A stretch of 33,592 bases of DNA from NCBI RefSeq assembly GCF_003987645.1, contig NZ_NGKA01000025.1:1-33592 (forward strand), written 5' to 3'. A program made the position numbers and the translations under genes. Under the pieces are notes generated by a model, which made no database searches, was not told the DNA's origin, and saw nothing but the letters and a program-made list of their open reading frames with translations. Shown here in pieces: positions 23,839 through 33,536 of this stretch (the first letter of the stretch is position 1; every line of letters starts with the position of its first letter). The stretch comes from Vagococcus elongatus. GTDB lineage: Bacteria; Bacillota; Bacilli; Lactobacillales; Vagococcaceae.

Positions 23839-25128
23839 TTATTCAAAATATTCAACTAAGGCGTTAGTAATGGCTTTGGCGACCTTCCTTTGATAAGTCT
23901 TGGTCTTGAAGTGGGAAACGTCGTTATAAGAATTCATATAGCCCAGTTCCAGCAATAATGATGGGCGTTCATTTTCTCTTAATACTTGATAATCCCCGAA
24001 CTCGACCCCTCGATTTTCAATGGGAAGGTCTGAGGCGAGGTGTTCGTTCACAATTTTTGCCAAGGAGATGTCACTTTCATCATAGTAGTAGGTAGTCGTT
24101 CCACTAGCGGAATTAATTTCCTCAGTAGAATCATAATGAACGCTGATGAATACGTCAGCCTTTGCCCGATTGCTTTTTGCTGCAATTTCTGCCAAAGGGA
24201 TAAAAGTATCATCATCCCTGGTTAAAATGACATTTGCACCGTATTTTTTTAATTCCTGCTGGACAAAACGAGCCGTAGCCAAAGTAACGACTTTTTCAGA
24301 AATCATTCCGTCGGCACTTTCAGAGCCGCCGTCTTCGCCGCCGTGTCCTGCGTCGATCATGATCGTTGCTTCTGCGATGGAAGTGATGTTTTCGTTCACA
24401 GCGTGGGGTTCATTGGAGCTGACGACCCAGTTAGCAACGTAACCAGTATTGCCGTCTGATGTTTCCACTTGATACCAGTCTCCATCAGAAGCAATGTAGG
24501 TGAGACTGTCCCCAAAGTCAATTTCTGTGACGATGCTGCCGTCTATCCCAGCTTGGTCACGAATCTTGGTGCCATTTTGCCGTGCGTAGACTTTATCAAT
24601 CTTTTGAGATTCGATTTCTAACTCTTCAATTGTTGCCGGCGTCAGAAGTTCTGAATAAATCCAGCCTGTTTTTGCGTTGACTTCCACATGAGACCAGCCG
24701 TTTTTTTCAGAAGTGATGGTGACTTCCGTATTGTTTTTCAGTTCGTCCAGTGCCTTGCTGTCAGTGCTGGCTTCCTTGCGAAGTTTTGTGTTAGGAGTAT
24801 TCACATAAGCTTTGATGTTAGTCGATGGACTGGTAGCATCCTCCTCTGACACCAGCCAGCTGGCGATCCAGCCTTCTGACTTGTCCCCCAGTTTGACTAA
24901 ATACCACTGACCTTTTTCTTGCAGAATTTCCAGTTTGTCCCCTTTTTTCACTTGGGTGACTACGTCGTGCTCCACGCCGGGACCTATACGAACATTCATT
25001 GCCATTGCTTTGACGGTAACAAACTCTTTACCATTCAAACTAAAAAAAGAGATGACGACAATGCAGGCAATGATGAGATTAATGACCAATAATTTTTTCT
25101 TTCGCTGATGGTTGTCCTGTTTTTTCAC
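23839..25128 (-). CDS. N-acetylmuramoyl-L-alanine amidase with three SH3b domains
   Basis: A surface zinc amidase that cuts the amide between MurNAc and L-Ala in peptidoglycan. The 429-residue protein has a short basic N-terminus, one membrane segment or uncleaved signal (13-30), and three bacterial SH3 domains (about 38-94, 106-163 and 181-237). The C-terminal Amidase_3 domain has zinc ligands His262 (DAGHGGEDGG), Glu278 and His331 (SVHYDS), with catalytic Glu394 (LLLELGYMN). I chose GTG 25128 because GGAGG lies about 7 nt upstream; an in-frame TTG at 25146 overlaps that site. The gene is convergent with dtd and adjoins the hisS leader. All catalytic residues are present. Confidence 0.94.
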   Translation of the reverse strand: MKKQDNHQRKKKLLVINLIIACIVVISFFSLNGKEFVTVKAMAMNVRIGPGVEHDVVTQVKKGDKLEILQEKGQWYLVKLGDKSEGWIASWLVSEEDATSPSTNIKAYVNTPNTKLRKEASTDSKALDELKNNTEVTITSEKNGWSHVEVNAKTGWIYSELLTPATIEELEIESQKIDKVYARQNGTKIRDQAGIDGSIVTEIDFGDSLTYIASDGDWYQVETSDGNTGYVANWVVSSNEPHAVNENITSIAEATIMIDAGHGGEDGGSESADGMISEKVVTLATARFVQQELKKYGANVILTRDDDTFIPLAEIAAKSNRAKADVFISVHYDSTEEINSASGTTTYYYDESDISLAKIVNEHLASDLPIENRGVEFGDYQVLRENERPSLLLELGYMNSYNDVSHFKTKTYQRKVAKAITNALVEYFE

Positions 25129-25160
25129 AACTAACCTCCGTATCAATAGAACTTTTATTT

Positions 25161-25169
25161 ATTATAACA
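25161..25169 (-). promoter_or_regulatory. Amidase promoter (extended -10)
   Basis: Minus-strand TGTTATAAT (hexamer TATAAT at 25166-25161) lies about 32 bp ahead of the amidase start. No convincing -35 box is found 17-18 bp upstream. Confidence 0.5.
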
Positions 25170-25280
25170 GAAAAACTGAAGGGGGCACAGATAGGGAGAC
25201 CTTCAGCGAGATTAATTTTAACATTTCTCAACTTTTATGATCCCCTCTTGACAAACCAGCCGTTCTTTAGTACTTTAAGG

Positions 25281-25286
25281 TATAAT
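25281..25286 (+). promoter_or_regulatory. -10 box of the hisS-aspS leader promoter
   Basis: A consensus TATAAT lies just before the T-box leader. A consensus TTGACA at 25248-25253 is 27 bp away, too far for normal pairing. With 17-bp spacing TTGACA would use TACTTT (25271-25276). Either could start the leader transcript at about 25283-25293. Confidence 0.5.
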
Positions 25287-25292
25287 ACCATA

Positions 25293-25517
25293 AATCGTAG
25301 ATGGAGAAAGTACCTTTACTTTTGTCGGTGCAGAGAAAACTATCTTGGCTGAAAATAGTTTCCGCAAAAAAAGCGAAAGACACTCCGGAGATAGACAGTG
25401 CAAAGCTGTTTCGCGTTCGAGGCGTTAATCGATTAAAGTGGAAAGAGACTCTCTTTCAAATTAGGTGGTACCACGTGTGAAATCATTCGTCCTTGTTAAT
25501 TTAACAAGGACTTTTTT
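25293..25517 (+). promoter_or_regulatory. T-box riboswitch of hisS-aspS
   Basis: A tRNA-sensing antitermination leader. The T-box sequence AGGTGGTACCACG is at 25463-25475. A terminator follows: GTCCTTGTT (25489-25497), AACAAGGAC (25503-25511), then TTTTTT. Stem I begins around GGAGAAAGTACC, and the specifier region near 25379-25383 reads GACAC, containing CAC (His) and GAC (Asp). Uncharged cognate tRNA would stabilise the antiterminator and allow hisS-aspS expression. The tRNA-pairing bulge is TGGT, whose variable base would pair with A73 or wobble with G73. Confidence 0.93.
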
Positions 25518-25547
25518 GTTTTAAAAATAAAAGGAGGATATGTAGAG

Positions 25548-26834
25548 ATGAAGTATCAAAGACCTAGGGGAACGGCAGATATTTTACCGGGTGAAGTGGA
25601 AAAGTGGCAATTTGTTGAAAATACCGCTCGGGAAATTTTTAAAAAATACCAATTTAAAGAAATTCGTACACCAATGTTTGAGCACTATGAAGTCATTGCC
25701 CGTAGTGTGGGTGACACGACAGACATCGTTTCCAAAGAAATGTATGATTTTTATGATAAAGGAGATCGTCATATTACTTTGAGGCCTGAGGGGACCGCCC
25801 CTGTTGTCCGAGCGTTTGTGGAGAATAAGTTATATGGCCCGGAATTTCCGAAACCGTACAAAGCTTACTACATCGGTCCGATGTTCCGCTATGAACGCCC
25901 CAAAGCAGGAAGATTACGCCAGTTCCACCAATTGGGAGTGGAAGTGTTTGGCGGAGAAAATCCTGCAACAGATGTAGAAGTGATGTTGTTGGCTCTGGAT
26001 TTCTATACAAGTTTGGGCATCAAAGAATTAAAGCTAGTAATCAATTCTTTAGGGGATAAGGAAAGCCGTCAAAAATATAGACAAGGTTTGATAGACTACT
26101 TGACCCCTCATTATGATGAATTGAGTCAGGACTCAAAAAATCGTTTTGAAAAAAATCCTTTAAGAATTTTAGACAGCAAAGACAGGCAAGACAAAATCAT
26201 TGTCGCGAATGCGCCTTCGATTTTAGATTTCTTATCTGAAAAATCACAAAATCATTTTGACACAGTGAAGGCTCTGCTTGATTACTCAGGAGTGTCTTTT
26301 GAGATAGACCACCGGATGGTTCGCGGGTTAGATTATTATAACGACACGATTTTTGAAATCATGAGTGAAGCGAAAGTATTTGGAGAAAGAGTCGCTCTTG
26401 GGGGCGGCGGTCGATATAGTGGTTTGGTGGAAGAAATCGGCGGACCGGAAACTCCGGGTGTTGGTTTTGGTTTGGGGTTTGAAAGAACTCTGTTGGCCAT
26501 CGAAGCAGAAGGAGACACCCTGCCTTTAGAGGACTCAATTGATGTTTATATTGTCGGTTTGGGCGAAGCAACGAATCTGGACTCTTTTAAATTAGTTCAA
26601 GCTATCCGCCATGCAGGTTTTTCAGCTGATCGTGACTATATGAACCGCGGGGCAAAAGCACAATTTAAAACAGCCAATCGCTTAAAAGCAAAAGTCGTAG
26701 TAACTATCGGGACAGAAGAAATTGAACAACAAGTGGCTAGAGTGAAAAACATGGCTTCTTCCAAAGAGGAGATTGTTCCGTGGACAGATATTTATCAGGA
26801 TTTTGCCAGTATTTATCAGAAAATAACCAACTAG
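25548..26834 (+). CDS. hisS: Histidyl-tRNA synthetase
   Basis: A class IIa synthetase that charges tRNA-His. The 428-residue protein has motif 2 [18 protein letters not shown] (from residue 113), the histidine-binding motif [11 protein letters not shown] (from residue 259), the GGGGRYSGL segment, and motif 3 [10 protein letters not shown]. The C-terminal anticodon-binding domain follows ([11 protein letters not shown]... to the end). AAAGGAGG lies 11-12 nt before the ATG. The gene follows the T-box terminator and precedes aspS by 29 nt, a conserved Firmicutes operon. Confidence 0.98.
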   Translation: MKYQRPRGTADILPGEVEKWQFVENTAREIFKKYQFKEIRTPMFEHYEVIARSVGDTTDIVSKEMYDFYDKGDRHITLRPEGTAPVVRAFVENKLYGPEFPKPYKAYYIGPMFRYERPKAGRLRQFHQLGVEVFGGENPATDVEVMLLALDFYTSLGIKELKLVINSLGDKESRQKYRQGLIDYLTPHYDELSQDSKNRFEKNPLRILDSKDRQDKIIVANAPSILDFLSEKSQNHFDTVKALLDYSGVSFEIDHRMVRGLDYYNDTIFEIMSEAKVFGERVALGGGGRYSGLVEEIGGPETPGVGFGLGFERTLLAIEAEGDTLPLEDSIDVYIVGLGEATNLDSFKLVQAIRHAGFSADRDYMNRGAKAQFKTANRLKAKVVVTIGTEEIEQQVARVKNMASSKEEIVPWTDIYQDFASIYQKITN

Positions 26835-26863
26835 AGTTGATTGGGAGAAAAGGACGACAAACA

Positions 26864-28636
26864 ATGACAAAAAGAAGTATGTACTGCGGGAAAGTATCTC
26901 GTGAACAATTAGGTGAAAAAGTGACTCTAAAAGGCTGGGTGCAAAAGCGCCGTGATTTAGGCGGTCTGATTTTTATCGATTTAAGAGACCGGGAGGGAAT
27001 CGTTCAGGTAGTAGTGAGTCCTGACATTGCAGAGAGTTCTTGGGAGGCAGCCAATACTTGCCGTTCTGAATATGTGCTGGAAATCAGCGGAGAAGTTTTG
27101 GCTCGTGACAGTCAAGCTGTAAATAAAAAAATGGCAACAGGGGAAATAGAAATTTCTGCTCAATCTGTAGTGATTTTAAATAAAGCAAAGACACCTCCAT
27201 TTCCAATCGAAGATGAAGGACAGGTCAATGACGATATTCGATTGAAGTATCGTTACATTGATTTACGCCGCAATAAAATGTATCAAAATATCAAGACTAG
27301 ACATGACATCGTTCAGTCAGTCAGGAGCTTTTTAAATGGGGAAGACTTTTTAGAAATTGAAACACCTTATTTGGACAAGTCCACGCCGGAGGGTGCCAGA
27401 GATTATTTAGTTCCTTCGCGGATACAAGAAGGACACTTCTATGCCTTGCCTCAATCACCGCAATTAAGAAAACAATTGCTGATGGGTGCCGGGTTTGACC
27501 GTTATTACCAAATTGCCCGCTGTTTCCGTGATGAAGATTTACGTGGGGATCGCCAGCCGGAATTTACGCAAATCGACATTGAAACAAGCTTTTTGGCACC
27601 AGAAGAGATACAGTCTTTGACCGAAAAGATGCTGGTTAAGGTGATGAAGGAAGTTTTAAATGTGAAAATTCCTGCTCCTTTCCCAAGACTGAGCTATCAA
27701 GAAGCGATGGACAACTATGGTTCAGATAAGCCGGACACGCGCTTTGGTATGACCTTGCTTGACGTTGCTCCAGTTGTAAAGGAAACAGATTTCAAAGTGT
27801 TCCAATCTGCAATAGAAAGCGGAGGACAAGTCAAAGCGATTGTTGCTCCTCAAGCGGCGGAAAAATACTCAAGAAAAGATTTGGACAATTTGGGCAAAGA
27901 ATTGTCACAATATGGCGCCAAAGGTTTAGCTTGGGTCAAAGTGACAGAAGAGGGTCTGAATGGACCGATTGCAAAATTCCTATCTCCGGTAGAAAACGAA
28001 TTAACAACACATGTGGGTGCAGAAAGCGGAGATTTGATTTTATTCGTTGCTGATGCTGCCAATGTGGTGGCAGCTTCACTGGGAGCGTTGCGTTTGAAAC
28101 TGGGCAAGGCGTTAGGATTGATTGATGAGACTCTTTTCAATTTCCTTTGGGTCGTTGACTGGCCATTATTGGAGTATGATGAAGATGAAGGGCGTTACAT
28201 TGCTGCGCACCATCCATTTACTAGTCCGCAGAAGCAAGATTTGCCTTTGTTAGAAACCGCACCAGAAAAAGTACACGCCGAAGCGTATGATGTGGTGTTG
28301 AATGGTTATGAATTAGGCGGAGGGTCCTCAAGGATTTTCCAACGGGAACTGCAGGAAAAAGTTTTGGAAGTCGTTGGATTTAGTAAAGAAGAAGCTGTCA
28401 ATCAATTCGGCTTTTTGCTGGATGCTTTAGAGTACGGTTTTCCTCCTCATGGGGGAATCGCGTTGGGGCTTGACCGCTTGGCCATGTTGCTGGCAGACGA
28501 AGACAATATCCGTGAAGTGATTGCTTTCCCTAAAAATGGCCGTGCCATGGACCCGTTAAATAATGCTCCCGGAAAAGTTTCAGAAGGACAATTAGTGGAT
28601 CTTCATTTGAAAGTAATAGAATCATTAAAAGATTAA
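26864..28636 (+). CDS. aspS: Aspartyl-tRNA synthetase
   Basis: A class IIb synthetase that charges tRNA-Asp. The 590-residue protein has the N-terminal OB-fold anticodon domain ([20 protein letters not shown]), motif 1 region [20 protein letters not shown], motif 2 [19 protein letters not shown] (from residue 220), the bacterial GAD insertion, and motif 3 [14 protein letters not shown] (near 531-544). Length is standard for the bacterial type. I chose ATG 26864, downstream of AAAAGGA; an open frame reaching back to 26780 inside hisS is not credible. Expression depends on the upstream T-box. Confidence 0.97.
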   Translation: MTKRSMYCGKVSREQLGEKVTLKGWVQKRRDLGGLIFIDLRDREGIVQVVVSPDIAESSWEAANTCRSEYVLEISGEVLARDSQAVNKKMATGEIEISAQSVVILNKAKTPPFPIEDEGQVNDDIRLKYRYIDLRRNKMYQNIKTRHDIVQSVRSFLNGEDFLEIETPYLDKSTPEGARDYLVPSRIQEGHFYALPQSPQLRKQLLMGAGFDRYYQIARCFRDEDLRGDRQPEFTQIDIETSFLAPEEIQSLTEKMLVKVMKEVLNVKIPAPFPRLSYQEAMDNYGSDKPDTRFGMTLLDVAPVVKETDFKVFQSAIESGGQVKAIVAPQAAEKYSRKDLDNLGKELSQYGAKGLAWVKVTEEGLNGPIAKFLSPVENELTTHVGAESGDLILFVADAANVVAASLGALRLKLGKALGLIDETLFNFLWVVDWPLLEYDEDEGRYIAAHHPFTSPQKQDLPLLETAPEKVHAEAYDVVLNGYELGGGSSRIFQRELQEKVLEVVGFSKEEAVNQFGFLLDALEYGFPPHGGIALGLDRLAMLLADEDNIREVIAFPKNGRAMDPLNNAPGKVSEGQLVDLHLKVIESLKD

Positions 28637-28727
28637 GAGAATAAGGAAATAGCTGCCGTTTATCCTTTTACTATGGCAGGGAAGAGATTATAATTGGCGT
28701 AGATATTAAAAAAAGAGAGAGAGGCCA

Positions 28728-29606
28728 ATGGGAAAAAAAGAAAGGATAAAAATTCCTCAACAGGAATATATCCAAAAAACAGGTGTAGCCGTCTTATATG
28801 CTTTGATTGCGTCAGTTGCTTTAAACATTTTTTGGCGTCCAGGAAATATCTATGCTAGTGGACTGACAGGATTTGTTCAAATTATTGAAACGTTGCTGGA
28901 GAGATTATTCCATGTCCAGCTGCCTTTTTCAGTTTTATATTACCTGTTGAATCTTCCGTTATTTATTCTCGCGTGGCTAAAAATCAGTCGGAAATTTACT
29001 ATTTTTACGTTAATTACGGTCACACTGACGTCGATTTCTTTGGCAGTCGTCCCAATCACTCCGCTGACAACGGACCCGTTGTTATGCGCCCTTTTTGGCG
29101 GAGCTGTGAATGGGTTTGGCGTAGGCTTTGCGTTGAAAAACGGCATTTCCTCTGGGGGACTGGACATCATTACTTTGTCAATTCGTAAGATGACCGGAAA
29201 AACAGTGGGTTCTGTTGCAATAATTTTCAATGCGGGGATTGCCCTCACTGCTGGTTTTTTATTTGGCTGGCAATATGCTTTTTACAGTATTTTAAGTTTT
29301 TTTATCAGCGGCAAAGTGATGGATGAAGTGTATACGAAACAAAAAAAGATGCAGGTGATGATTATTACCCGACATTCGGATCAAGTCATCGAGGCGATGC
29401 AAAGCAGATTACGCAGGGGAATCACGATTATTCATGGAGCAGAAGGAGCTTACGATCGTGTGGCGCAAGAAGTCTTGTTTACTGTCATCACACGGTATGA
29501 AATGTCGGCCTTCGTTTGCATTATGAAAGAAGCAGATCCCCATGCTTTTGTCAGTATTTCTGACAATGTGACGATTTTGGGTAATTTTTATGATCCCGGC
29601 ATGTAA
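28728..29606 (+). CDS. YitT family membrane protein (DUF161 + DUF2179)
   Basis: A 292-residue membrane protein. About six hydrophobic segments span 18-36, 41-60, 68-86, 90-107, 113-135 and 162-185. Glycine-rich turns NIYASGLTG and NGISSGGLDII are typical of the YitT/DUF161 repeat. A cytosolic C-terminal DUF2179 domain (about 205-285: KMQVMIITRHSDQVI, GRRGI-like RRGITIIHGAEGAY) follows. The substrate or function of this family is not established. AGAGAGAGG precedes the ATG. It lies 91 nt after aspS, with a TATAAT at 28689-28694 that could be a separate promoter, though without a good -35. Confidence 0.9.
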   Translation: MGKKERIKIPQQEYIQKTGVAVLYALIASVALNIFWRPGNIYASGLTGFVQIIETLLERLFHVQLPFSVLYYLLNLPLFILAWLKISRKFTIFTLITVTLTSISLAVVPITPLTTDPLLCALFGGAVNGFGVGFALKNGISSGGLDIITLSIRKMTGKTVGSVAIIFNAGIALTAGFLFGWQYAFYSILSFFISGKVMDEVYTKQKKMQVMIITRHSDQVIEAMQSRLRRGITIIHGAEGAYDRVAQEVLFTVITRYEMSAFVCIMKEADPHAFVSISDNVTILGNFYDPGM

Positions 29607-29659
29607 TTTTTCGGTAGTTAGTTTAATTGAAATATCATTAGAAGGAGTGATTGGTTTTT

Positions 29660-31081
29660 ATGACAACAATTGATTGGGAAAAGGAAGTAGCGAACAGAAA
29701 AGAAGAGCTGCTGGCGGATCTATTTGATTTATTGCGAATCCCTAGTGTGCGTGAAGATGATAAAGCGACACAAGAGGCACCTGTAGGCCCAGGTCCCCGA
29801 GATGCTCTGTTGAAGTTTTTAACTTTGGGTGAAAGAGATGGTTTCACTACTAAAAATATTGAAAATATCGCTGGACATATCGAATATGGTGCAGGAGATG
29901 AGACTTTGGGCATCTTTGGGCACATGGACGTTGTCCCGGCAGGAACTGGTTGGGAAACAGATCCTTTTGAACCAGTGCTCAAAAACGGCCGAATCTATGC
30001 CCGAGGTTCTGGTGACGATAAAGGACCAAGTGTGGCTGCTTATTACGCGGTCAAAATTATCAAGGAACTAAACTTGCCATTATCGAAAAAAATTCGTTTT
30101 ATCATCGGAACGGATGAGGAAAGTGGTTGGCAATGTATGGACCGTTATCTGGAAGTAGAAGAAGCACCGGATTTTGGTTTTGCACCTGATGCGGAATTCC
30201 CGATCATTAATGGTGAAAAAGGAAATGTATCTGTGTCATTGAAACTTGCCGGTACCAACGATGGACCGGTTAAATTGATTAGCTTTAAATCAGGATTGCG
30301 TCCAAACATGGTTCCTGAATCTGGTACAGCAGTGCTTGAAGTTAAAGACCCTGAAACTTTAAGAACGATTGAAAAAGATTTGAATGAGTATGTTGCTGAA
30401 AATAAAATCTCAGGTCAGGTGACCATTGAAGATACTAAAGCAACAGTTTTTATCAAAGGAAAGTCAGCTCACGGCGCTAGTCCTGAGGCAGGAATCAATG
30501 GGGGGACACATCTGGCTAACTTCTTGAAGCAATACGATTTTGGCGGAAATGCTAAAGCTTATATAGAAACGATTGCCGAACTTATCCATGATGACACAGA
30601 AGGCAAGAAGCTCGGCGTTGCGTTCAGTGACGAAATTATGGGCGCCTTGACGATGAATGCCGGTGTTTTTGAGTTTGACGCATCAAATGAAGCTAAAAAT
30701 AATTATGTTCTTTTGAATATGCGCTATCCAAAAGGGATAACAACGGAAAAAATCAACGACATTATTACTGACAAGCTTGCCGCAACAGCATTCAGTGTAG
30801 AAGTTGAAGAGGGAGGCAAAGGTCCTCACTATGTGTCAGAAGATGACGAGCTGGTCAAAACACTTTTGGCTGTCTATGAAGCACACACTGGATTGAAAGG
30901 GCATGGTCAAGTCATCGGCGGCGGTACGTTTGGCCGATTATTAGAACGAGGGGTAGCTTATGGTGCCATGTTCCCTGACAGCATTGACACAATGCATCAG
31001 GCAAATGAATTTATGGCAGTAGATGATTTGCTGAAAGCCACAGCAATCTATGCAGATGCTATCTACCGATTAGTTAAGTAA
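29660..31081 (+). CDS. pepV: Dipeptidase PepV (M20 metallopeptidase)
   Basis: A cytoplasmic zinc dipeptidase that releases amino acids from dipeptides. The 473-residue protein has the M20 metal ligands and catalytic residues: His88 and Asp90 (GHMDVVPAG), Asp120 (GSGDDKG), Glu153-Glu154 (GTDEESG), Asp177 and His446 (DTMHQANE). The central lid domain is present, and total length fits PepV of lactic acid bacteria. I chose ATG 29660; GAAGGAG at 29641-29647 is 12 nt away, a little far, while the TTG at 29651 is only 3 nt away. Confidence 0.95.
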   Translation: MTTIDWEKEVANRKEELLADLFDLLRIPSVREDDKATQEAPVGPGPRDALLKFLTLGERDGFTTKNIENIAGHIEYGAGDETLGIFGHMDVVPAGTGWETDPFEPVLKNGRIYARGSGDDKGPSVAAYYAVKIIKELNLPLSKKIRFIIGTDEESGWQCMDRYLEVEEAPDFGFAPDAEFPIINGEKGNVSVSLKLAGTNDGPVKLISFKSGLRPNMVPESGTAVLEVKDPETLRTIEKDLNEYVAENKISGQVTIEDTKATVFIKGKSAHGASPEAGINGGTHLANFLKQYDFGGNAKAYIETIAELIHDDTEGKKLGVAFSDEIMGALTMNAGVFEFDASNEAKNNYVLLNMRYPKGITTEKINDIITDKLAATAFSVEVEEGGKGPHYVSEDDELVKTLLAVYEAHTGLKGHGQVIGGGTFGRLLERGVAYGAMFPDSIDTMHQANEFMAVDDLLKATAIYADAIYRLVK

Positions 31082-31086
31082 AAAAT

Positions 31087-31125
31087 AAAAAAAGCTTGTC
31101 ACAATTTCGTGACAAGTTTTTTTTA
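31087..31125. terminator. Bidirectional terminator between pepV and zwf
   Basis: CTTGTCAC (31095-31102), loop AATTTC, GTGACAAG (31109-31116), with an A-run before and eight T after. It serves the convergent pepV and zwf and overlaps the zwf stop. Confidence 0.92.
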
Positions 31126-32634
31126 TTTGAGTAAATCTCTCTCCCGGTACCACTCATCTGGTTTCCAAACCCAGTCGTCATTTTCCCGTTTGATTAAATC
31201 GAAGGCTTCTGCGGGTCCCATGGTTCCTGCTTTGTATGTAGGGATGTCACCTTCTTCTTTATCCCAAGCCTGCCGGATCACATCTACAATACGCCATGAC
31301 TGAGAGACTTCATCCCAATGGGTAAAATTGGTTGCATCTCCTTTTAAAGCGTCTAGGACTAATTTTTCGTAGGCTTCCGGACTATTTTCAATGATTTCAG
31401 CGGTGTTGCGATAATCCAACTTGACAGGATCTAAGTGGAAGCCTGGTCCCACTTCTTTTCCGTTTAAAGTCAGGGAAAAGCCTTCTGTTGGTTGGATATA
31501 AATAGTCAAAATGTTTTGCGGCAGTGTTTTGCAAACATCTTCAGGATTAAAAATGTTGACCGGAGATGGTTTGAATACGACATTGATTCGTGCAGCTTTC
31601 GTTGTCAGTTGTTTACCGGTACGGATATAAAACGGTACCCCTTTCCAGCGAAAATTATCAATAACCAATTTTCCTGCCACGAACGTTTCAGTGCGTGAAT
31701 CAGGGGCCACATTTGTTTCTTCTCGGTAAGAAATAATGTCCTTGCCGTTAAAGGTATTTGAGACATACTGTCCCCGGACGAAATTTTCCAATGCTTCTTC
31801 TTCAGAATAGATTCGGACAGCTTTTAATGCTTTGATTTTTTCTTCCCGGATAGTTTTTTCAGAAAAAGTATTGGGGACTTCCATGGCTAATAAGGCAACC
31901 ACTTGCAAGATGTGATTTTGGATCATATCTTTTAAGGCACCGCTCTTGTCATAATAACCGCCCCGGTCTTCGACCCCCAAATCTTCTGCAAGAGTGACTT
32001 GGATATTATCGATATAATGATTGTTCCATAGAGATTCGAAAATGTAATTTCCAAAACGGACGGCGGAAATGTTTTGAATCATTTCTTTGCCGAGGTAATG
32101 ATCGATTCTGAAAATTTGTTCTTCGTTGAAAACGGCACGGATTTGTTCGTTGAGTTGCTGGGCGGATTCGAAACTAGAACCAAAGGGTTTTTCGATAATC
32201 AGTCGGCTGTATCCGCGAGTGTCGATGATTTGTTCCGACTTCAGATGGTCAACGATTGTTCCAAAAAAGTTTGGCGCCATCGCTAGGTAAAACAGCCGGT
32301 TCCCCTCGAGTTGATATTTTTCGTCCAGCTCATCTGCCAGTTCTTTTAAGCTGTGGTAGTGAGCGCTATCCATCACATTATGTGCCTGATAATAAAAATG
32401 CGAAGAAAACGCCAAGGCTTCTTCTTCTGTTGGAGATAAGGCATCGATGGATGTGGTGATAACTTCCCGATAATAGTCATCGGTCCATTCCCGCCGTGCG
32501 GTCCCGATGACAGCAAATTTATTTTTTAAAAAACCTTTGCGATACAGTCGAAATAAAGAAGGGTATAATTTGCGTCGTGCCAAATCACCCGTACCGCCAA
32601 AAATTGTAAACAGTGCTATTTGTTCTTCGTTCAT
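31123..32634 (-). CDS. zwf: Glucose-6-phosphate 1-dehydrogenase
   Basis: It oxidises glucose-6-phosphate to 6-phosphogluconolactone with NADP+ or NAD+, the first step of the oxidative pentose phosphate pathway. The 503-residue protein has the nucleotide motif FGGTGDLARRKL (12-23), EKPFG near 149, and the substrate motif RIDHYLGKE (176-184). Catalytic His241 is in MIQNHILQ and pairs with Asp178, as in the Leuconostoc enzyme. The C-terminal beta+alpha domain is complete. A GGAGGGGA ribosome site lies about 9 nt before the ATG. The gene is monocistronic by context. Confidence 0.97.
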   Translation of the reverse strand: MNEEQIALFTIFGGTGDLARRKLYPSLFRLYRKGFLKNKFAVIGTARREWTDDYYREVITTSIDALSPTEEEALAFSSHFYYQAHNVMDSAHYHSLKELADELDEKYQLEGNRLFYLAMAPNFFGTIVDHLKSEQIIDTRGYSRLIIEKPFGSSFESAQQLNEQIRAVFNEEQIFRIDHYLGKEMIQNISAVRFGNYIFESLWNNHYIDNIQVTLAEDLGVEDRGGYYDKSGALKDMIQNHILQVVALLAMEVPNTFSEKTIREEKIKALKAVRIYSEEEALENFVRGQYVSNTFNGKDIISYREETNVAPDSRTETFVAGKLVIDNFRWKGVPFYIRTGKQLTTKAARINVVFKPSPVNIFNPEDVCKTLPQNILTIYIQPTEGFSLTLNGKEVGPGFHLDPVKLDYRNTAEIIENSPEAYEKLVLDALKGDATNFTHWDEVSQSWRIVDVIRQAWDKEEGDIPTYKAGTMGPAEAFDLIKRENDDWVWKPDEWYRERDLLK

Positions 32635-32685
32635 GGGAAGAATCCCCTCCAGTTAATCATACTTGTTTGAACTTTTTTTCTCCTC

Positions 32686-32714
32686 TTCATATTCTACTGT
32701 TTTCCAATAGTCAA
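32686..32714 (-). promoter_or_regulatory. zwf promoter
   Basis: Minus-strand TTGACT (32714-32709), 17 bp, TATGAA (32691-32686). The start would be near 32679, leaving a leader of about 45 nt. Confidence 0.65.
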
Positions 32715-32746
32715 CGCAAGGACAAGGTTCCTGTCACGATTTTTAA

Positions 32747-32773
32747 TTAAAAAATTCTCTGCAAAAGAGAATT
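32747..32773 (-). terminator. Terminator of the DtxR-family gene
   Basis: On the minus strand AATTCTC, a seven-base loop, GAGAATT and TTTTTAATT form a 7-bp stem with a T-run. The first arm touches the stop codon of the regulator gene. Confidence 0.7.
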
Positions 32774-33425
32774 AATCAATGAGTTTGATGAATATGTTAT
32801 GGGCTGCTTTGCGGCTGACGATAAACGTCTTGCCTTCCTCATTTTTCAGAAGAATAGGACCGTCGTAAGTACTGATTTCTTCCACAGTCACGATGTCGTC
32901 AACGGTCAAGCCGATGTTTGCTAAATAATCCAGCAGTTCGATTTCATCAATGACCCGCTTGATTTGAATTTTTTGCCCTACCTGACAGTCAATCAGCGGT
33001 GTTTGGCTAGGTTCTACAACAAATTCTTTTATTTTTGGGATGATCCCTCCGTGAGGACAGGTGCTTGGAAAATTTAAAAATTCTTCCAAACGATTGGTTA
33101 ATTCATCGGAAGTGGTGTGTTCCAGCTGTTCTGCTTCAGCGTGAACTTCATTCCATGAGTAATTAAGATGCTCTACCAGAAAAACTTCCCACAAGCGGTG
33201 TTTCCGGATAAGAGAACTGGCATATTTCATCCCGCTGTCCGTTAACTGGACACCTTGATAAGGCGTATGGGTCACAACATTGTCTTTTTCCAGCTTAGTT
33301 ACCATTTCGCTGACGGAAGCTGGAGAGACGTTTAAGCCTGTGACAATAGCTTTATTGCTGATTCTTTTTTGGTATCCCCCAAGTTCATAGATTAATTTTA
33401 AATAGTCTTCTTTATTCGGAGTCAC
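32772..33425 (-). CDS. DtxR-family metal-dependent repressor (MntR/ScaR/EfaR-like)
   Basis: A manganese- or iron-responsive repressor. The 217-residue protein has an N-terminal winged helix (SNKAIVTGLNVSPASVSEMVTKLEKD), a dimerisation/metal domain and a C-terminal SH3-like FeoA domain, the architecture of ScaR and EfaR. Candidate ligands line up with DtxR at a constant offset: Glu99, Glu102 and His103 for the primary site, and His76, Glu80 and His95 for the ancillary site; Asp7 is also present. Glu at 99, where DtxR has Cys, suggests manganese preference (inference). The start is GTG with AGGTGA about 6 nt upstream. No transport genes are nearby in the window, so its regulon is not shown here. 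Confidence 0.9.
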   Translation of the reverse strand: MTPNKEDYLKLIYELGGYQKRISNKAIVTGLNVSPASVSEMVTKLEKDNVVTHTPYQGVQLTDSGMKYASSLIRKHRLWEVFLVEHLNYSWNEVHAEAEQLEHTTSDELTNRLEEFLNFPSTCPHGGIIPKIKEFVVEPSQTPLIDCQVGQKIQIKRVIDEIELLDYLANIGLTVDDIVTVEEISTYDGPILLKNEEGKTFIVSRKAAHNIFIKLID

Positions 33426-33488
33426 TCAGATCACCTTTCTTTCATTTTCATTTTAACATAGAAAACCTGGATAATTCATACTTATTTG

Positions 33489-33536
33489 AAAAAACAAGAT
33501 AAACACTTTTGTGACGGTGTTTATCTTGTTTTATTT
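33489..33536. terminator. Terminator-like hairpin near the right edge
   Basis: AAAACAAGATAAACAC (33491-33506) and GTGTTTATCTTGTTTT (33517-33532) form a 16-bp stem with flanking A and T runs. It would stop a leftward transcript coming from outside the window before it reaches the divergent upstream side of the regulator gene. A second small hairpin, ACACCC-TTT-GGGTGT, follows at 33540-33554. Confidence 0.8.

Noticed and set aside
25248-25286. TTGACA and TATAAT as one promoter before the T-box
   Set aside because: The spacing is 27 bp, far from the 16-18 bp needed; they may belong to different promoters.
26780-26863. aspS start inside the end of hisS
   Set aside because: The extra 28 codons read hisS sequence out of frame; the usual AspRS N-terminus begins at ATG 26864.
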